Both the position numbers and the translations under genes were made by a program. A DNA stretch of 7,072 nucleotides, taken from NCBI GenBank assembly GCA_029879945.1, contig JAOUPJ010000192.1:1-7072 (forward strand), given 5' to 3'. This DNA comes from Gammaproteobacteria bacterium (GTDB lineage Bacteria > Pseudomonadota > Gammaproteobacteria > S012-40). Below, piece after piece: positions 1-6,154 of the stretch. The notes under the pieces were generated by a model. The model was not told where the DNA came from. It saw only the letters and a list, made by a program, of their open reading frames with translations, and searched no databases. Each line of letters opens with the position of its first letter. The first letter of the stretch is position 1.

Positions 1-1649
1 CACGCCGATACCAGGCCAAAAAGAAAAACATTAATCTTGCCCTCGGTACCGTTTGGACAGCCACCGGTTCGGCAACTATGAGCCGAGAAATGAGTTGCGC
101 AAAAGATTGGAACGCTCGCTGGGGTGGGCAGGTATTCGGCAACTCAGAATTACTCAGCATGGCGACCATTAACGCTGCGCGTGTGGCCGGTTTCGAAGAC
201 AAGCTGGGTACGCTGGAAGTCGGAAAAGCGGCAGACCTAGTAATCTGGAATGGTAGAACAAATAAGGAGCTGGATGCGGTGCTCAATGCAGACAGCGAGG
301 ATATCGTTTTGGTCATGCGCGGTGGCGAGGCGCTTTACGGTGATACCAACATTGTGAACATTTTTACCACAAATGGAGACTGCGAAAAAATCAATGTATG
401 TGGCAGCAATAAAAGTCTTTGCAGTATACGCGAATTCGGAAAGACGCTGGATAGCGTCGTATCAGAGATAGGAAGCCCTTATCCTGCATTTTTCTGCGGC
501 ACCCCCGAATTTGAACCTAGCTGTGTTCCCGCTCGTGCGTCCTATAGCGGAATTGCGGCTGAAAACGACATGGACGGTGATGGCGTTCTAGACGCTAACG
601 ATAATTGTCCCCGTGTTTTCAATCCACCCCTCCCCTTTAATGGCTCAGTGCAAAAAGATTCCGATGGGGACGGGATTGGAGACATGTGTGATGAACGCAC
701 AAGCGACGCGGCCCAAACTTACGCCGTGGAATGGTGCCAAATCATTCCAGAACAAAATGGAGATTTAGTCCTGAAGAATGTGTTTGGAAGCAGTCAGGCC
801 ATCAAGGCCAGAGTGAATATTCCAGGCGTGAGCAATCTAAATCCATCCGACAATGACAGCAACCCCTTAGTCCTGGCGCGAGTGGGTTATGGCCCGGAGG
901 GCACCTTACCGGGTAGAGACTGGACCTGGTTTGATGCAAAGCCCACAACGAGCTGGCAGGCGGATGAAGCGGATGGCAGTCACAACGATGTGTATGCAGG
1001 TGAGTTGATTTTTCCCGCCGCTGGAAATGAACGCTATGATTTTGCGTTTCAGTTCTCAGGGAATTTGGGCAATACCTGGAAGTCTTGCGACCTGGATGGA
1101 ACGGCAAACGGCTATCAGCTTAGTAGCGCCGGGAAAATAGAGATCTCAAACAGTCTGATCATTTCGGAATACATTGAAGGAAGCAGTAACAATAAGGCGA
1201 TTGAAATCCACAACTACGGAGAAAGCGCTTTGGACTTGTCTGCCTGTGCGATTGAAGTCTTTAGTAATGGAGGAAGTGTAGCCACGTCACGTGTCCCCTT
1301 GGAAAGCCGACTCGCAGCAGATGGGCTCTATACTGTATGCCATAAAAGTATCGCCCCCCTCTATAGTCCAAAGTGCAACACGTTACACGGTTCATTGAAC
1401 TTCAATGGTAACGATGCCGTGGCTTTAAGCTGTGGCAGCACACGCTATGATAGTGTGGGTGAGATCGGAGTCGATCCGGGTGAGTTCTGGGGCACGGAAC
1501 CAACCACAACAAAAGAACATACCCTAAGACGAAAATGTGAACTGAAAACCGTTCCTCATGTGGAAAATGCTCCCTATGAACCCCGTGATTTCTGGGATTC
1601 GTTCAATCAAGATGATTTTTCGAACCTGGGTGTACCGCATTGTCCTTAG
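1..1649 (+). CDS. Exported amidohydrolase with TSP3 repeats and C-terminal lamin-tail domain (5' partial)
   Basis: The frame is open to the left edge (first full codon at position 3), so the ATG at 78 is internal and the true start lies outside the window. Residue numbers below count from that ATG. Residues 1-90, plus about 25 upstream, look like the end of a metal-dependent amidohydrolase: a helix with MATINAAR (28-35), then LGTLEVGKAADLVIWNG (43-59), the usual closing beta-sandwich motif. The catalytic metal ligands would lie upstream and cannot be seen. Residues 164-206 hold two Asp-rich DxDGDGxxD thrombospondin type-3 motifs, which bind calcium. Residues 215-355 are a beta-rich region I cannot assign. 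Residues 359-521 match a lamin-tail (LTD) domain, opening with ISEYIEGSSNNKAIEI, as seen in ExeM-type extracellular nucleases. Sixteen cysteines suggest a disulfide-bonded periplasmic or extracellular protein. The substrate cannot be inferred. Architecture is fairly sure; enzymatic activity is inferred. Confidence 0.85.
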   Translation, partial: RRYQAKKKNINLALGTVWTATGSATMSREMSCAKDWNARWGGQVFGNSELLSMATINAARVAGFEDKLGTLEVGKAADLVIWNGRTNKELDAVLNADSEDIVLVMRGGEALYGDTNIVNIFTTNGDCEKINVCGSNKSLCSIREFGKTLDSVVSEIGSPYPAFFCGTPEFEPSCVPARASYSGIAAENDMDGDGVLDANDNCPRVFNPPLPFNGSVQKDSDGDGIGDMCDERTSDAAQTYAVEWCQIIPEQNGDLVLKNVFGSSQAIKARVNIPGVSNLNPSDNDSNPLVLARVGYGPEGTLPGRDWTWFDAKPTTSWQADEADGSHNDVYAGELIFPAAGNERYDFAFQFSGNLGNTWKSCDLDGTANGYQLSSAGKIEISNSLIISEYIEGSSNNKAIEIHNYGESALDLSACAIEVFSNGGSVATSRVPLESRLAADGLYTVCHKSIAPLYSPKCNTLHGSLNFNGNDAVALSCGSTRYDSVGEIGVDPGEFWGTEPTTTKEHTLRRKCELKTVPHVENAPYEPRDFWDSFNQDDFSNLGVPHCP

Positions 1650-1659
1650 CGTGAAATCA

Positions 1660-1684
1660 ACAGGGGGCCTCTACAGCCCCCTGT
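1660..1684. terminator. Perfect 9-bp GC-rich hairpin between convergent genes
   Basis: ACAGGGGGC (1660-1668) and its exact complement GCCCCCTGT (1676-1684) flank a 7-base loop. The hairpin begins 10 bases after the stop of the upstream plus-strand gene and lies 20 bases past the end of the convergent ydcH gene, so it can serve both transcripts. Neither side has a strong T tract: TGATTT follows on the minus strand and CCGTAA on the plus strand. Intrinsic termination is therefore likely but not certain. Confidence 0.65.
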
Positions 1685-1704
1685 CCGTAAACTTCAAATC
1701 AAGC

Positions 1705-1941
1705 CTAACGTTTGATCATCGCGAAAAGTTCATCTTTGAGTTTCAAACGCCACTTTTTGAGATCTTCCAGGTATTCGTCTGAAGTGGTCTCCACCCCTTC
1801 CTCAATCCGGCGCACTTCATGTTCAATCTCATGATATTGATCAAATAATCTGGCGAAATGCCGGTTGTGAGTCTTTAACTCGTGTATTTTGTCTTTGTAT
1901 TCGGGAAATTCGTGAATTAAATCGTGTTTTTCACCCAGCAT
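1705..1941 (-). CDS. ydcH: YdcH/DUF465 family small coiled-coil protein
   Basis: This 78-residue protein shows the DUF465 (YdcH, SlyX-like) pattern: an N-terminal LGEKHDLIHEFPEYKDKI segment, a central H-F-x-x-L-F-x-x-Y-x-x-I stretch, RRIEEGVE, and the closing LKKWRLKLKDELFAMI. It is highly charged and predicted to be almost wholly alpha-helical, probably a short coiled-coil hairpin, with no signal peptide or membrane segment. The molecular role of the family is not established. The ATG at 1939-1941 is preceded by GGGAG about seven bases upstream, and a near-consensus sigma-70 promoter lies just beyond, so the gene appears to be transcribed alone. It converges on the amidohydrolase gene and diverges from rapA. 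Its length is normal for the family and I see no defect. Confidence 0.9.
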   Translation of the reverse strand: MLGEKHDLIHEFPEYKDKIHELKTHNRHFARLFDQYHEIEHEVRRIEEGVETTSDEYLEDLKKWRLKLKDELFAMIKR

Positions 1942-1978
1942 GATTGACTCCCAGTTCCTGGTATGGATTTCTCATTCC

Positions 1979-2007
1979 ATTATAAGACTATACGCATACA
2001 CTGGGAA
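1979..2007 (-). promoter_or_regulatory. Sigma-70-type promoter of ydcH
   Basis: On the minus strand there is a perfect -10 box TATAAT (1979-1984), a 17-bp spacer, and a -35 box TTCCCA (2002-2007) that matches four of six consensus bases. The predicted start site near 1972 gives a leader of about 30 nt that contains the GGGAG ribosome site. Confidence 0.65.
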
Positions 2008-2098
2008 TAGATATTAAAAACTATCATTTCAACGAGTTAACCTCCCTCCCGCAACCACAAGGCGCAATGCGAAATCGGGCGAACCGAGTGGTATTCGC

Positions 2099-2127
2099 TT
2101 AACTAATGACACGAATTCAATTACTAT
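2099..2127 (+). promoter_or_regulatory. Probable rapA promoter
   Basis: TTAACT (2099-2104) and TACTAT (2122-2127) are separated by 17 bp and each matches the sigma-70 consensus at four of six positions. Transcription would start near 2134 and give a leader of about 25 nt carrying the strong AGGGGAG ribosome site at 2146-2152. Both boxes are imperfect, so this is a candidate only. The rest of the 217-bp divergent region (about 2008-2098) shows no clear structure. Confidence 0.4.
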
Positions 2128-2158
2128 AGCGCCCTTTTTCGGCGTAGGGGAGCACTGG

Positions 2159-5083
2159 ATGTTTGCAATTGGTCAACGTTGGATCTGCGATGCGGAGCTG
2201 GATTTGGGCCTGGGGACAGTTCTAACGGTTGAACATCGAACAGTTACCATCGTCTTTTTGGCCAGTGGCGAAACCCGCACCTATTCCCAGCAGACCGCCC
2301 CGTTACGCCGCGTCTTGTTCTCCGTGGGGGATCAGGTCGAAAGCCACGAAGGCTGGACCCTAAAGATTTCTGAAATCCACGAAGAAGACGGCGTACTGAC
2401 CTATCTAGGGAAAGATGAAAGCGGTAAGCTTCGTGCACTTAACGAAGGAAATCTGAGCAACGCCATACAACTGAATCGCCCCCTGGATAGAATGCTTTCC
2501 GGACAGGTCGATGCCAATAAATGGTTCGAACTTCGAAATCAGGCCTTGGCCCATAAGGTCAACCTACAAAATTCCAATTTAATCGGTCTGAGTGATTCCC
2601 GTACCAGCCTTATTCCCCATCAGCTCTACATCGCCCACGAAGTCGCAAAACGGTTCGCGCCTCGTGTACTCCTGGCCGACGAGGTGGGTCTGGGTAAAAC
2701 GATCGAAGCCTGTTTGATTATGCAGCACCAACTCATTAGTGGAAGGGCTAAGCGCATCTTGATCATTGTACCTGAGGCGCTCTTACACCAATGGCTGGTG
2801 GAACTGTTGAGACGATTCAATCTATCCTTTAGTATCCTGGATGCGGAACGTTGCGAAGCGATCACCGAGTCATCTGAATTCGAAAATCCATTTCACGCCG
2901 AGCAGCACGTGTTGTGCACCATGGAGACGCTGACACAAAACAGCGAGAGACTGACCCATGCCATAGCCGGTGAGTGGGATCTGGTCATTATCGATGAAGC
3001 CCATCATCTGGAATGGTCGGAAGACAAGGTCAGCGTGGAATATCAGGCGGCCGAGGCACTGGCCAAATCCTGCAAAGGCCTCTTGCTACTAACGGCCACG
3101 CCAGAACAACTAGGCAAGGCTGGGCATTTCGCCCGACTACGACTTCTGGACCCGCAACGATTTCATAGTTATCGAGATTTTCTGGAAGAAGAAAAACACT
3201 ATCAACAAGTAGCCAGCGCCATACAAAGCATCGTGGACGAAAGTGTGCTGGATCAAACTACCCGAGAAAGACTTGAAGACTGGTTAGCGACTAGCGAAAG
3301 CGATGAACAAATGGTGGAACTCAAACAACTCCTGGCGCATGAAGGGGAATTGGACGAGTCACACAAAACAAAAATCGTCAATCTATTGTTAGATAGACAT
3401 GGCACCGGTCGCGTGTTGTATCGTAATACACGCAATACGGTAAAAGGGTTTCCACAACGAATTGTAAACCTGCATCCTTTGCCCATGCCTGAACAATACG
3501 GCCAGCTTTACGTCACAGCACAACGATATGAAAAGGAAGAAGACAGTATCTTACTGGCTCCCGAGAGGTTGTGGCGCCATATCAATAATATTGAGAGTGG
3601 ATTTGTTGATTCAGAAACACCGATTGATTGGCTGGCCTTTGATACTCGGGCCTCCCATTTACTTACTTTCTTGCAAGAAAACAAAGCTCAAAAAGTACTG
3701 ATTATCTGCGCCAGCGGCACTACTGCAATGGAATTGGAAAAATTTCTGCGTCATAAAGAGGGGCTACGCGTATCGGCCTTCCACGAACGCTTAACCATTA
3801 TGGAAAGAGATCGCGCTGCCAGTTATTTTGCCGATATGGAAAACGGTGCCCAGGCATTGATCTGTTCTGAAATTGGTAGCGAAGGAAGAAATTTTCAGTT
3901 CGCCCACAATCTCTATTTGTTTGACCTACCGCTGAATCCCGATCTACTCGAACAACGCATCGGTCGTTTAGACCGTATTGGGCAACGAAAAGACATTCAA
4001 CTCCACGTCCCCTACTTTGAAAATTCCCCGCAGGAAGTCATTGTTCGTTGGTATCAAGAGGGATTGAGCGCCTTCGAACGCACCTGTCAAATTGGAGAGG
4101 CGGTCTTTAATAGTGTCGAACCGATGTTGAGCCAACTCATTCAGGAAGTGGACAGTACAAAAGAAAACGTCGACGCCTTAATCGATAGTTCTAAACGCCT
4201 CGCCGACGAATTTCGCGATCAATTAGAAAAAGGAAGGGATCGTTTACTGGAACTCAATTCCTATAATAAAGATCAAGCGGAAGACCTGCAATACGAGCTG
4301 GACCAGATCGATCGTAATCCTGAGCTACAGGATTTTATGGAAACGGTGTTTGATTATTATGGTCTGGAAATCGAAGACTTCAGACAGAATAGTTTTTTGA
4401 TCAGACCTGGCCCCAAAGTACCGACTACGCTTTTTTCCGATATCGATGAAGATGGTCGTGTCGTGACTTACAATCGTAACACCGCGCTTGCCAATGAAGA
4501 CATGCAGTTTATCAGTTGGAATCATCCCTACACACGGGATGCCCTGGACTTTATCCTTTCCAGTGAACAGGGAAATACCAGTCTACTTGCGATTAAAACA
4601 AATAAATTTCCCAAGGCCTCTATTTTGGTTGAAACCAATTATTCGTTTGAGACCGTGTTTCCCGAAGCCAAACACGCCGGCTTTGGTCTGCGATTGAAAA
4701 ATAAAAACTACTTATTGGGTCCTGGTGGAGAATTGTTAGACGAGTCTTTTGCGGAACAACTTTTTTCAAGTGCCAAAACGCATGTCGACAAGCAAACAGC
4801 TCATACCATCGTTAAAAGCAAGACAGATGAGATTAAGGCGCTCAGCAAGAAGGCAGACCTGTTGGCGGAAACGGCATTGGAACAGAATATAGCCTTGAAC
4901 AAAGCAAGTCTCACTGAGCAGGTCCAGAGTGAATTGGAACGACTCACCGCGTTGCGCAAGGTCAATCCCAATATTCGTCAGGAAGAAATTGACTATTTCC
5001 GCGCGCTGTTGGAGATCATCGACAAGCGTCTGTCTGAAAGCAAGGTCAGATTGGACTCGATTCGAGTAATCATGACGCACTGA
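2159..5083 (+). CDS. rapA: RNA polymerase-associated ATPase RapA (HepA)
   Basis: RapA is a Swi2/Snf2-family ATPase that binds core RNA polymerase and helps release and recycle stalled or post-termination enzyme in the cytoplasm. At 974 residues it is close to E. coli RapA (968), and similarity runs throughout. The Tudor-like N-terminal region opens with a GQRWICDAELDLGLGTV-like segment (about 5-21). The Walker A motif LADEVGLGKT is at 172-181, DEAHH (motif II) at 279-283, TATPEQ (motif III) at 312-317, SEIGSEGRN (motif V) at 570-578, and QRIGRLDRIGQ (motif VI, arginine finger) at 599-609. The helical C-terminal RapA domain ends with ALRKVNPNIR...LDSIRVI. All ATPase motifs are intact. The ATG is well placed behind AGGGGAG (2146-2152), and the start aligns with the E. 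coli N-terminus. Translation ends at tandem stops TGA TAG. It appears monocistronic, with no obvious terminator hairpin downstream. Confidence 0.98.
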   Translation: MFAIGQRWICDAELDLGLGTVLTVEHRTVTIVFLASGETRTYSQQTAPLRRVLFSVGDQVESHEGWTLKISEIHEEDGVLTYLGKDESGKLRALNEGNLSNAIQLNRPLDRMLSGQVDANKWFELRNQALAHKVNLQNSNLIGLSDSRTSLIPHQLYIAHEVAKRFAPRVLLADEVGLGKTIEACLIMQHQLISGRAKRILIIVPEALLHQWLVELLRRFNLSFSILDAERCEAITESSEFENPFHAEQHVLCTMETLTQNSERLTHAIAGEWDLVIIDEAHHLEWSEDKVSVEYQAAEALAKSCKGLLLLTATPEQLGKAGHFARLRLLDPQRFHSYRDFLEEEKHYQQVASAIQSIVDESVLDQTTRERLEDWLATSESDEQMVELKQLLAHEGELDESHKTKIVNLLLDRHGTGRVLYRNTRNTVKGFPQRIVNLHPLPMPEQYGQLYVTAQRYEKEEDSILLAPERLWRHINNIESGFVDSETPIDWLAFDTRASHLLTFLQENKAQKVLIICASGTTAMELEKFLRHKEGLRVSAFHERLTIMERDRAASYFADMENGAQALICSEIGSEGRNFQFAHNLYLFDLPLNPDLLEQRIGRLDRIGQRKDIQLHVPYFENSPQEVIVRWYQEGLSAFERTCQIGEAVFNSVEPMLSQLIQEVDSTKENVDALIDSSKRLADEFRDQLEKGRDRLLELNSYNKDQAEDLQYELDQIDRNPELQDFMETVFDYYGLEIEDFRQNSFLIRPGPKVPTTLFSDIDEDGRVVTYNRNTALANEDMQFISWNHPYTRDALDFILSSEQGNTSLLAIKTNKFPKASILVETNYSFETVFPEAKHAGFGLRLKNKNYLLGPGGELLDESFAEQLFSSAKTHVDKQTAHTIVKSKTDEIKALSKKADLLAETALEQNIALNKASLTEQVQSELERLTALRKVNPNIRQEEIDYFRALLEIIDKRLSESKVRLDSIRVIMTH

Positions 5084-5125
5084 TAGATTGTTGAACTAGC
5101 GCCGTCGCGATTTAAAACTGTAACA

Positions 5126-5187
5126 AGAAAAATGGCGTGGCGACCTGAGCGATAGCGAAGAAATGCTGCATGAAGAGAAAAATGGCG
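5126..5187. repeat. 12-bp direct repeat, one copy overlapping the tRNA-Arg 3' end
   Basis: AGAAAAATGGCG occurs at 5126-5137 and again, identically, at 5176-5187. Read on the tRNA strand it is CGCCATTTTTCT. The second copy covers the last acceptor base, the discriminator, the CCA end and the following T run of tRNA-Arg. The 38 bp between copies show no tRNA arms or other recognisable structure. It may be a relic of a deleted tandem tRNA, an integration scar, or a duplicated 3'-end signal. Confidence 0.5.
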
Positions 5188-5259
5188 CGCCCGGAGAGAT
5201 TCGAACTCCCGACCAACCGGTTCGAAGCCGGTTACTCTATCCAGCTGAGCTACGGGCGC
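5183..5259 (-). tRNA. tRNA-Arg (anticodon TCG)
   Basis: The minus strand folds into a complete cloverleaf. The acceptor stem GCGCCCG/CGGGCGC has seven perfect pairs. The D arm is GCTC-AGCTGGATA-GAGT. The anticodon stem ACCGG/CCGGT encloses the loop CTTCGAA, giving anticodon TCG, which reads arginine CGN codons, chiefly CGA. A five-base variable loop and the T arm GGGAG-TTCGAAT-CTCTC follow. The discriminator is G (complement of 5186) and the CCA end is encoded (5183-5185), giving 77 nt in all. A run of five T follows the CCA directly on the transcribed strand and may help termination. I could not identify a convincing upstream promoter. Confidence 0.96.
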
Positions 5260-5325
5260 GTGGGGTGCATTTTGCCACTTTGCGGGGATAAAAGCGATAG
5301 AGAAAACAGCTAAAACCGCCTGTCA

Positions 5326-5344
5326 CTGTACATTTTATATACAG
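5326..5344. repeat. Imperfect palindrome between the RHH gene and tRNA-Arg
   Basis: CTGTACA (5326-5332) and TATACAG (5338-5344) form a 7-bp inverted repeat with one G-U/mismatch position around TTTTA. It lies 25-43 bases past the stop of the RHH gene and about 67 bases upstream of the tRNA. As RNA on the minus strand it makes a weak AU-rich hairpin that could end the two-gene operon. As DNA it could be a repressor site near the tRNA promoter. No U tract follows directly, so neither role is established. Confidence 0.3.
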
Positions 5345-5368
5345 CCCAGCACCGAACCCGGACCGCGA

Positions 5369-5608
5369 CTATAGCCAGTCTTTCATAAGCCGCTTAATCT
5401 GCGTCTGGTACTTCAAACCGTTTAATTCGCACTTGAACCGAAAGCTGCTGAGCAACGATTCCGGGATCTTGATACTGATCAAGCGGGATTTGTCGTCACC
5501 CTGCCCGTGCAGTTGGCGAAACCCTTCCAGGAAATGGAGAATTTCATCCGCACTCATGCGTTTGCAATGGTTCAGGTATTCGTGCGAAAAGGTTTGCAGG
5601 GCCTTCAT
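5369..5608 (-). CDS. CopG/BrnA-like ribbon-helix-helix protein, probable antitoxin
   Basis: This 79-residue protein has two parts. Residues 1-35 form a helical N-terminal segment. Residues 42-79 match a ribbon-helix-helix fold: a beta strand RLISIKI (42-48), the turn PES, helix A through about 62, then helix B containing YQTQIKRLMKDWL (67-79). The YQT-x-I motif after a KxK/RxK-A/C helix is typical of CopG- and BrnA-type antitoxins, which dimerise and bind their own operator. Its ATG overlaps the stop codon of the upstream nucleotidyltransferase gene by four bases (ATGA), and GGAG sits eight bases before the start (5617-5620), inside that gene. The two are therefore translationally coupled, and a partner or antitoxin role is inferred from this. 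It could instead be a plain autoregulator. Full length for this type, no visible damage. Confidence 0.8.
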   Translation of the reverse strand: MKALQTFSHEYLNHCKRMSADEILHFLEGFRQLHGQGDDKSRLISIKIPESLLSSFRFKCELNGLKYQTQIKRLMKDWL

Positions 5609-6066
5609 AACAATTTCTCCAGGGCTTCTACATCGAGCAAATCCTGGGGGCGAGCTGCCTTTTTCTTCATACGTATGACATCCTCTATCGAAGCGAGTTT
5701 AATATTCATACCTATGGCCTTTTTGTTCACCACCCGCATGTCGCGCAGGTCTTCCGTGATAATCACATCCACCAGTTCAGAAGGAAGATTTGGATTTAAA
5801 AAAGTCCACGCAATCAGATTCCGATTCTCTATATATTCCACTCGAAACTCGAAGACCTCTTTTGCACTCACGGGTAGGCGCGGAACCAGTCCCAGTTTTT
5901 TAAAAATCTGCTCCACCTTTTCAAAATCGGCGCTTTCCAATCGAATCACCAAATCCACATCCACCGTGCCGCGCACGGCACCATGCAAGGCAACGGCATA
6001 ACCACCCACCAGGGCGTAAGGGAGTTTGGCCTCTTCCAGGGCCATAAGGACTTTTTGAATGAACAT
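5605..6066 (-). CDS. MNT/AbiEii-like nucleotidyltransferase, probable toxin-antitoxin partner
   Basis: This 153-residue protein (from the ATG at 6066) carries a DNA polymerase beta-type nucleotidyltransferase core: LVGGYAVALHG (19-29) with the GG signature, then the catalytic pair D36 and D38 in VDVDL, and a likely third carboxylate D100 in LVDVIIT. The C-terminal IRMKKKAARPQDLLDVEAL motif is shared by many small stand-alone nucleotidyltransferases. Such enzymes include AbiEii/MenT-type toxins, which modify tRNA or other substrates, and MNT antitoxins, which adenylylate HEPN toxins. No HEPN gene is present, so a toxin role with the overlapping downstream RHH protein is the simpler inference. 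The start is uncertain. An in-frame GTG at 6105 would add 13 hydrophobic residues encoded by an AT-rich repeat block. Neither start has a good ribosome site, but ATG 6066 gives a normal N-terminus for the fold. The catalytic residues look intact. Confidence 0.85.
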   Translation of the reverse strand: MFIQKVLMALEEAKLPYALVGGYAVALHGAVRGTVDVDLVIRLESADFEKVEQIFKKLGLVPRLPVSAKEVFEFRVEYIENRNLIAWTFLNPNLPSELVDVIITEDLRDMRVVNKKAIGMNIKLASIEDVIRMKKKAARPQDLLDVEALEKLL

Positions 6067-6092
6067 CAGTATAGTATATATCAGTATATACT
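6065..6092 (-). promoter_or_regulatory. AT-rich repeat block: candidate promoter/operator of the nucleotidyltransferase-RHH operon
   Basis: On the minus strand the hexamer TATACT occurs three times, at plus-strand positions 6068-6073, 6073-6078 and 6083-6088, offset by 5 and 10 bp. The nonamer ATCAGTATA is repeated at 6065-6073 and 6080-6088, and AGTATATACT (6083-6092) is a perfect palindrome. TATACT is a good -10 hexamer (five of six), but I found no matching -35 box. Half-sites spaced by a helical turn suit binding by an RHH dimer, so autoregulation is a reasonable inference. Confidence 0.4.
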
Positions 6093-6154
6093 TTATATCG
6101 AACACTGAACGCGGGAAATTGAATAGCTCTACATCTATTTGTTTTTATTCATAT

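Noticed and set aside
78..80. ATG at 78 as the start of the first gene
   Set aside because: The frame is open to the window edge, and the upstream codons (including N-L-A-L-G-T-V-W-T-A-T-G-S-A-T) continue the amidohydrolase domain. No ribosome site precedes the ATG.
802..1107. 101-residue minus-strand reading frame inside the first gene
   Set aside because: It is rich in His, Pro, Arg and Cys with no recognisable domain, and it opposes a frame with clear domain matches.
4766..5080. 104-residue minus-strand reading frame over the 3' end of rapA
   Set aside because: It lies antisense to the conserved RapA C-terminal domain, and I recognise no domain in it.
5138..5175. Degenerate second tRNA between the two 12-bp repeats
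   Set aside because: Only 38 bp are present, with no TTCGAAT loop or acceptor complement, so a tRNA relic cannot be supported from sequence alone.
5326..5344. Possible LexA (SOS) box because of the CTGT...ACAG ends
   Set aside because: The gammaproteobacterial LexA site needs exactly eight bases between CTGT and ACAG; here there are eleven, and no SOS gene is adjacent.
5507..6001. 164-residue plus-strand reading frame across the nucleotidyltransferase-RHH pair
   Set aside because: Its Ser/Thr/Phe/Arg-rich low-complexity content is typical of an antisense shadow, while the opposite strand encodes two proteins with clear motifs.
5369..6105. HEPN/MNT toxin-antitoxin assignment for the pair
   Set aside because: The partner has no HEPN features (no Rx4-6H motif in a helical bundle) and instead ends in a ribbon-helix-helix.
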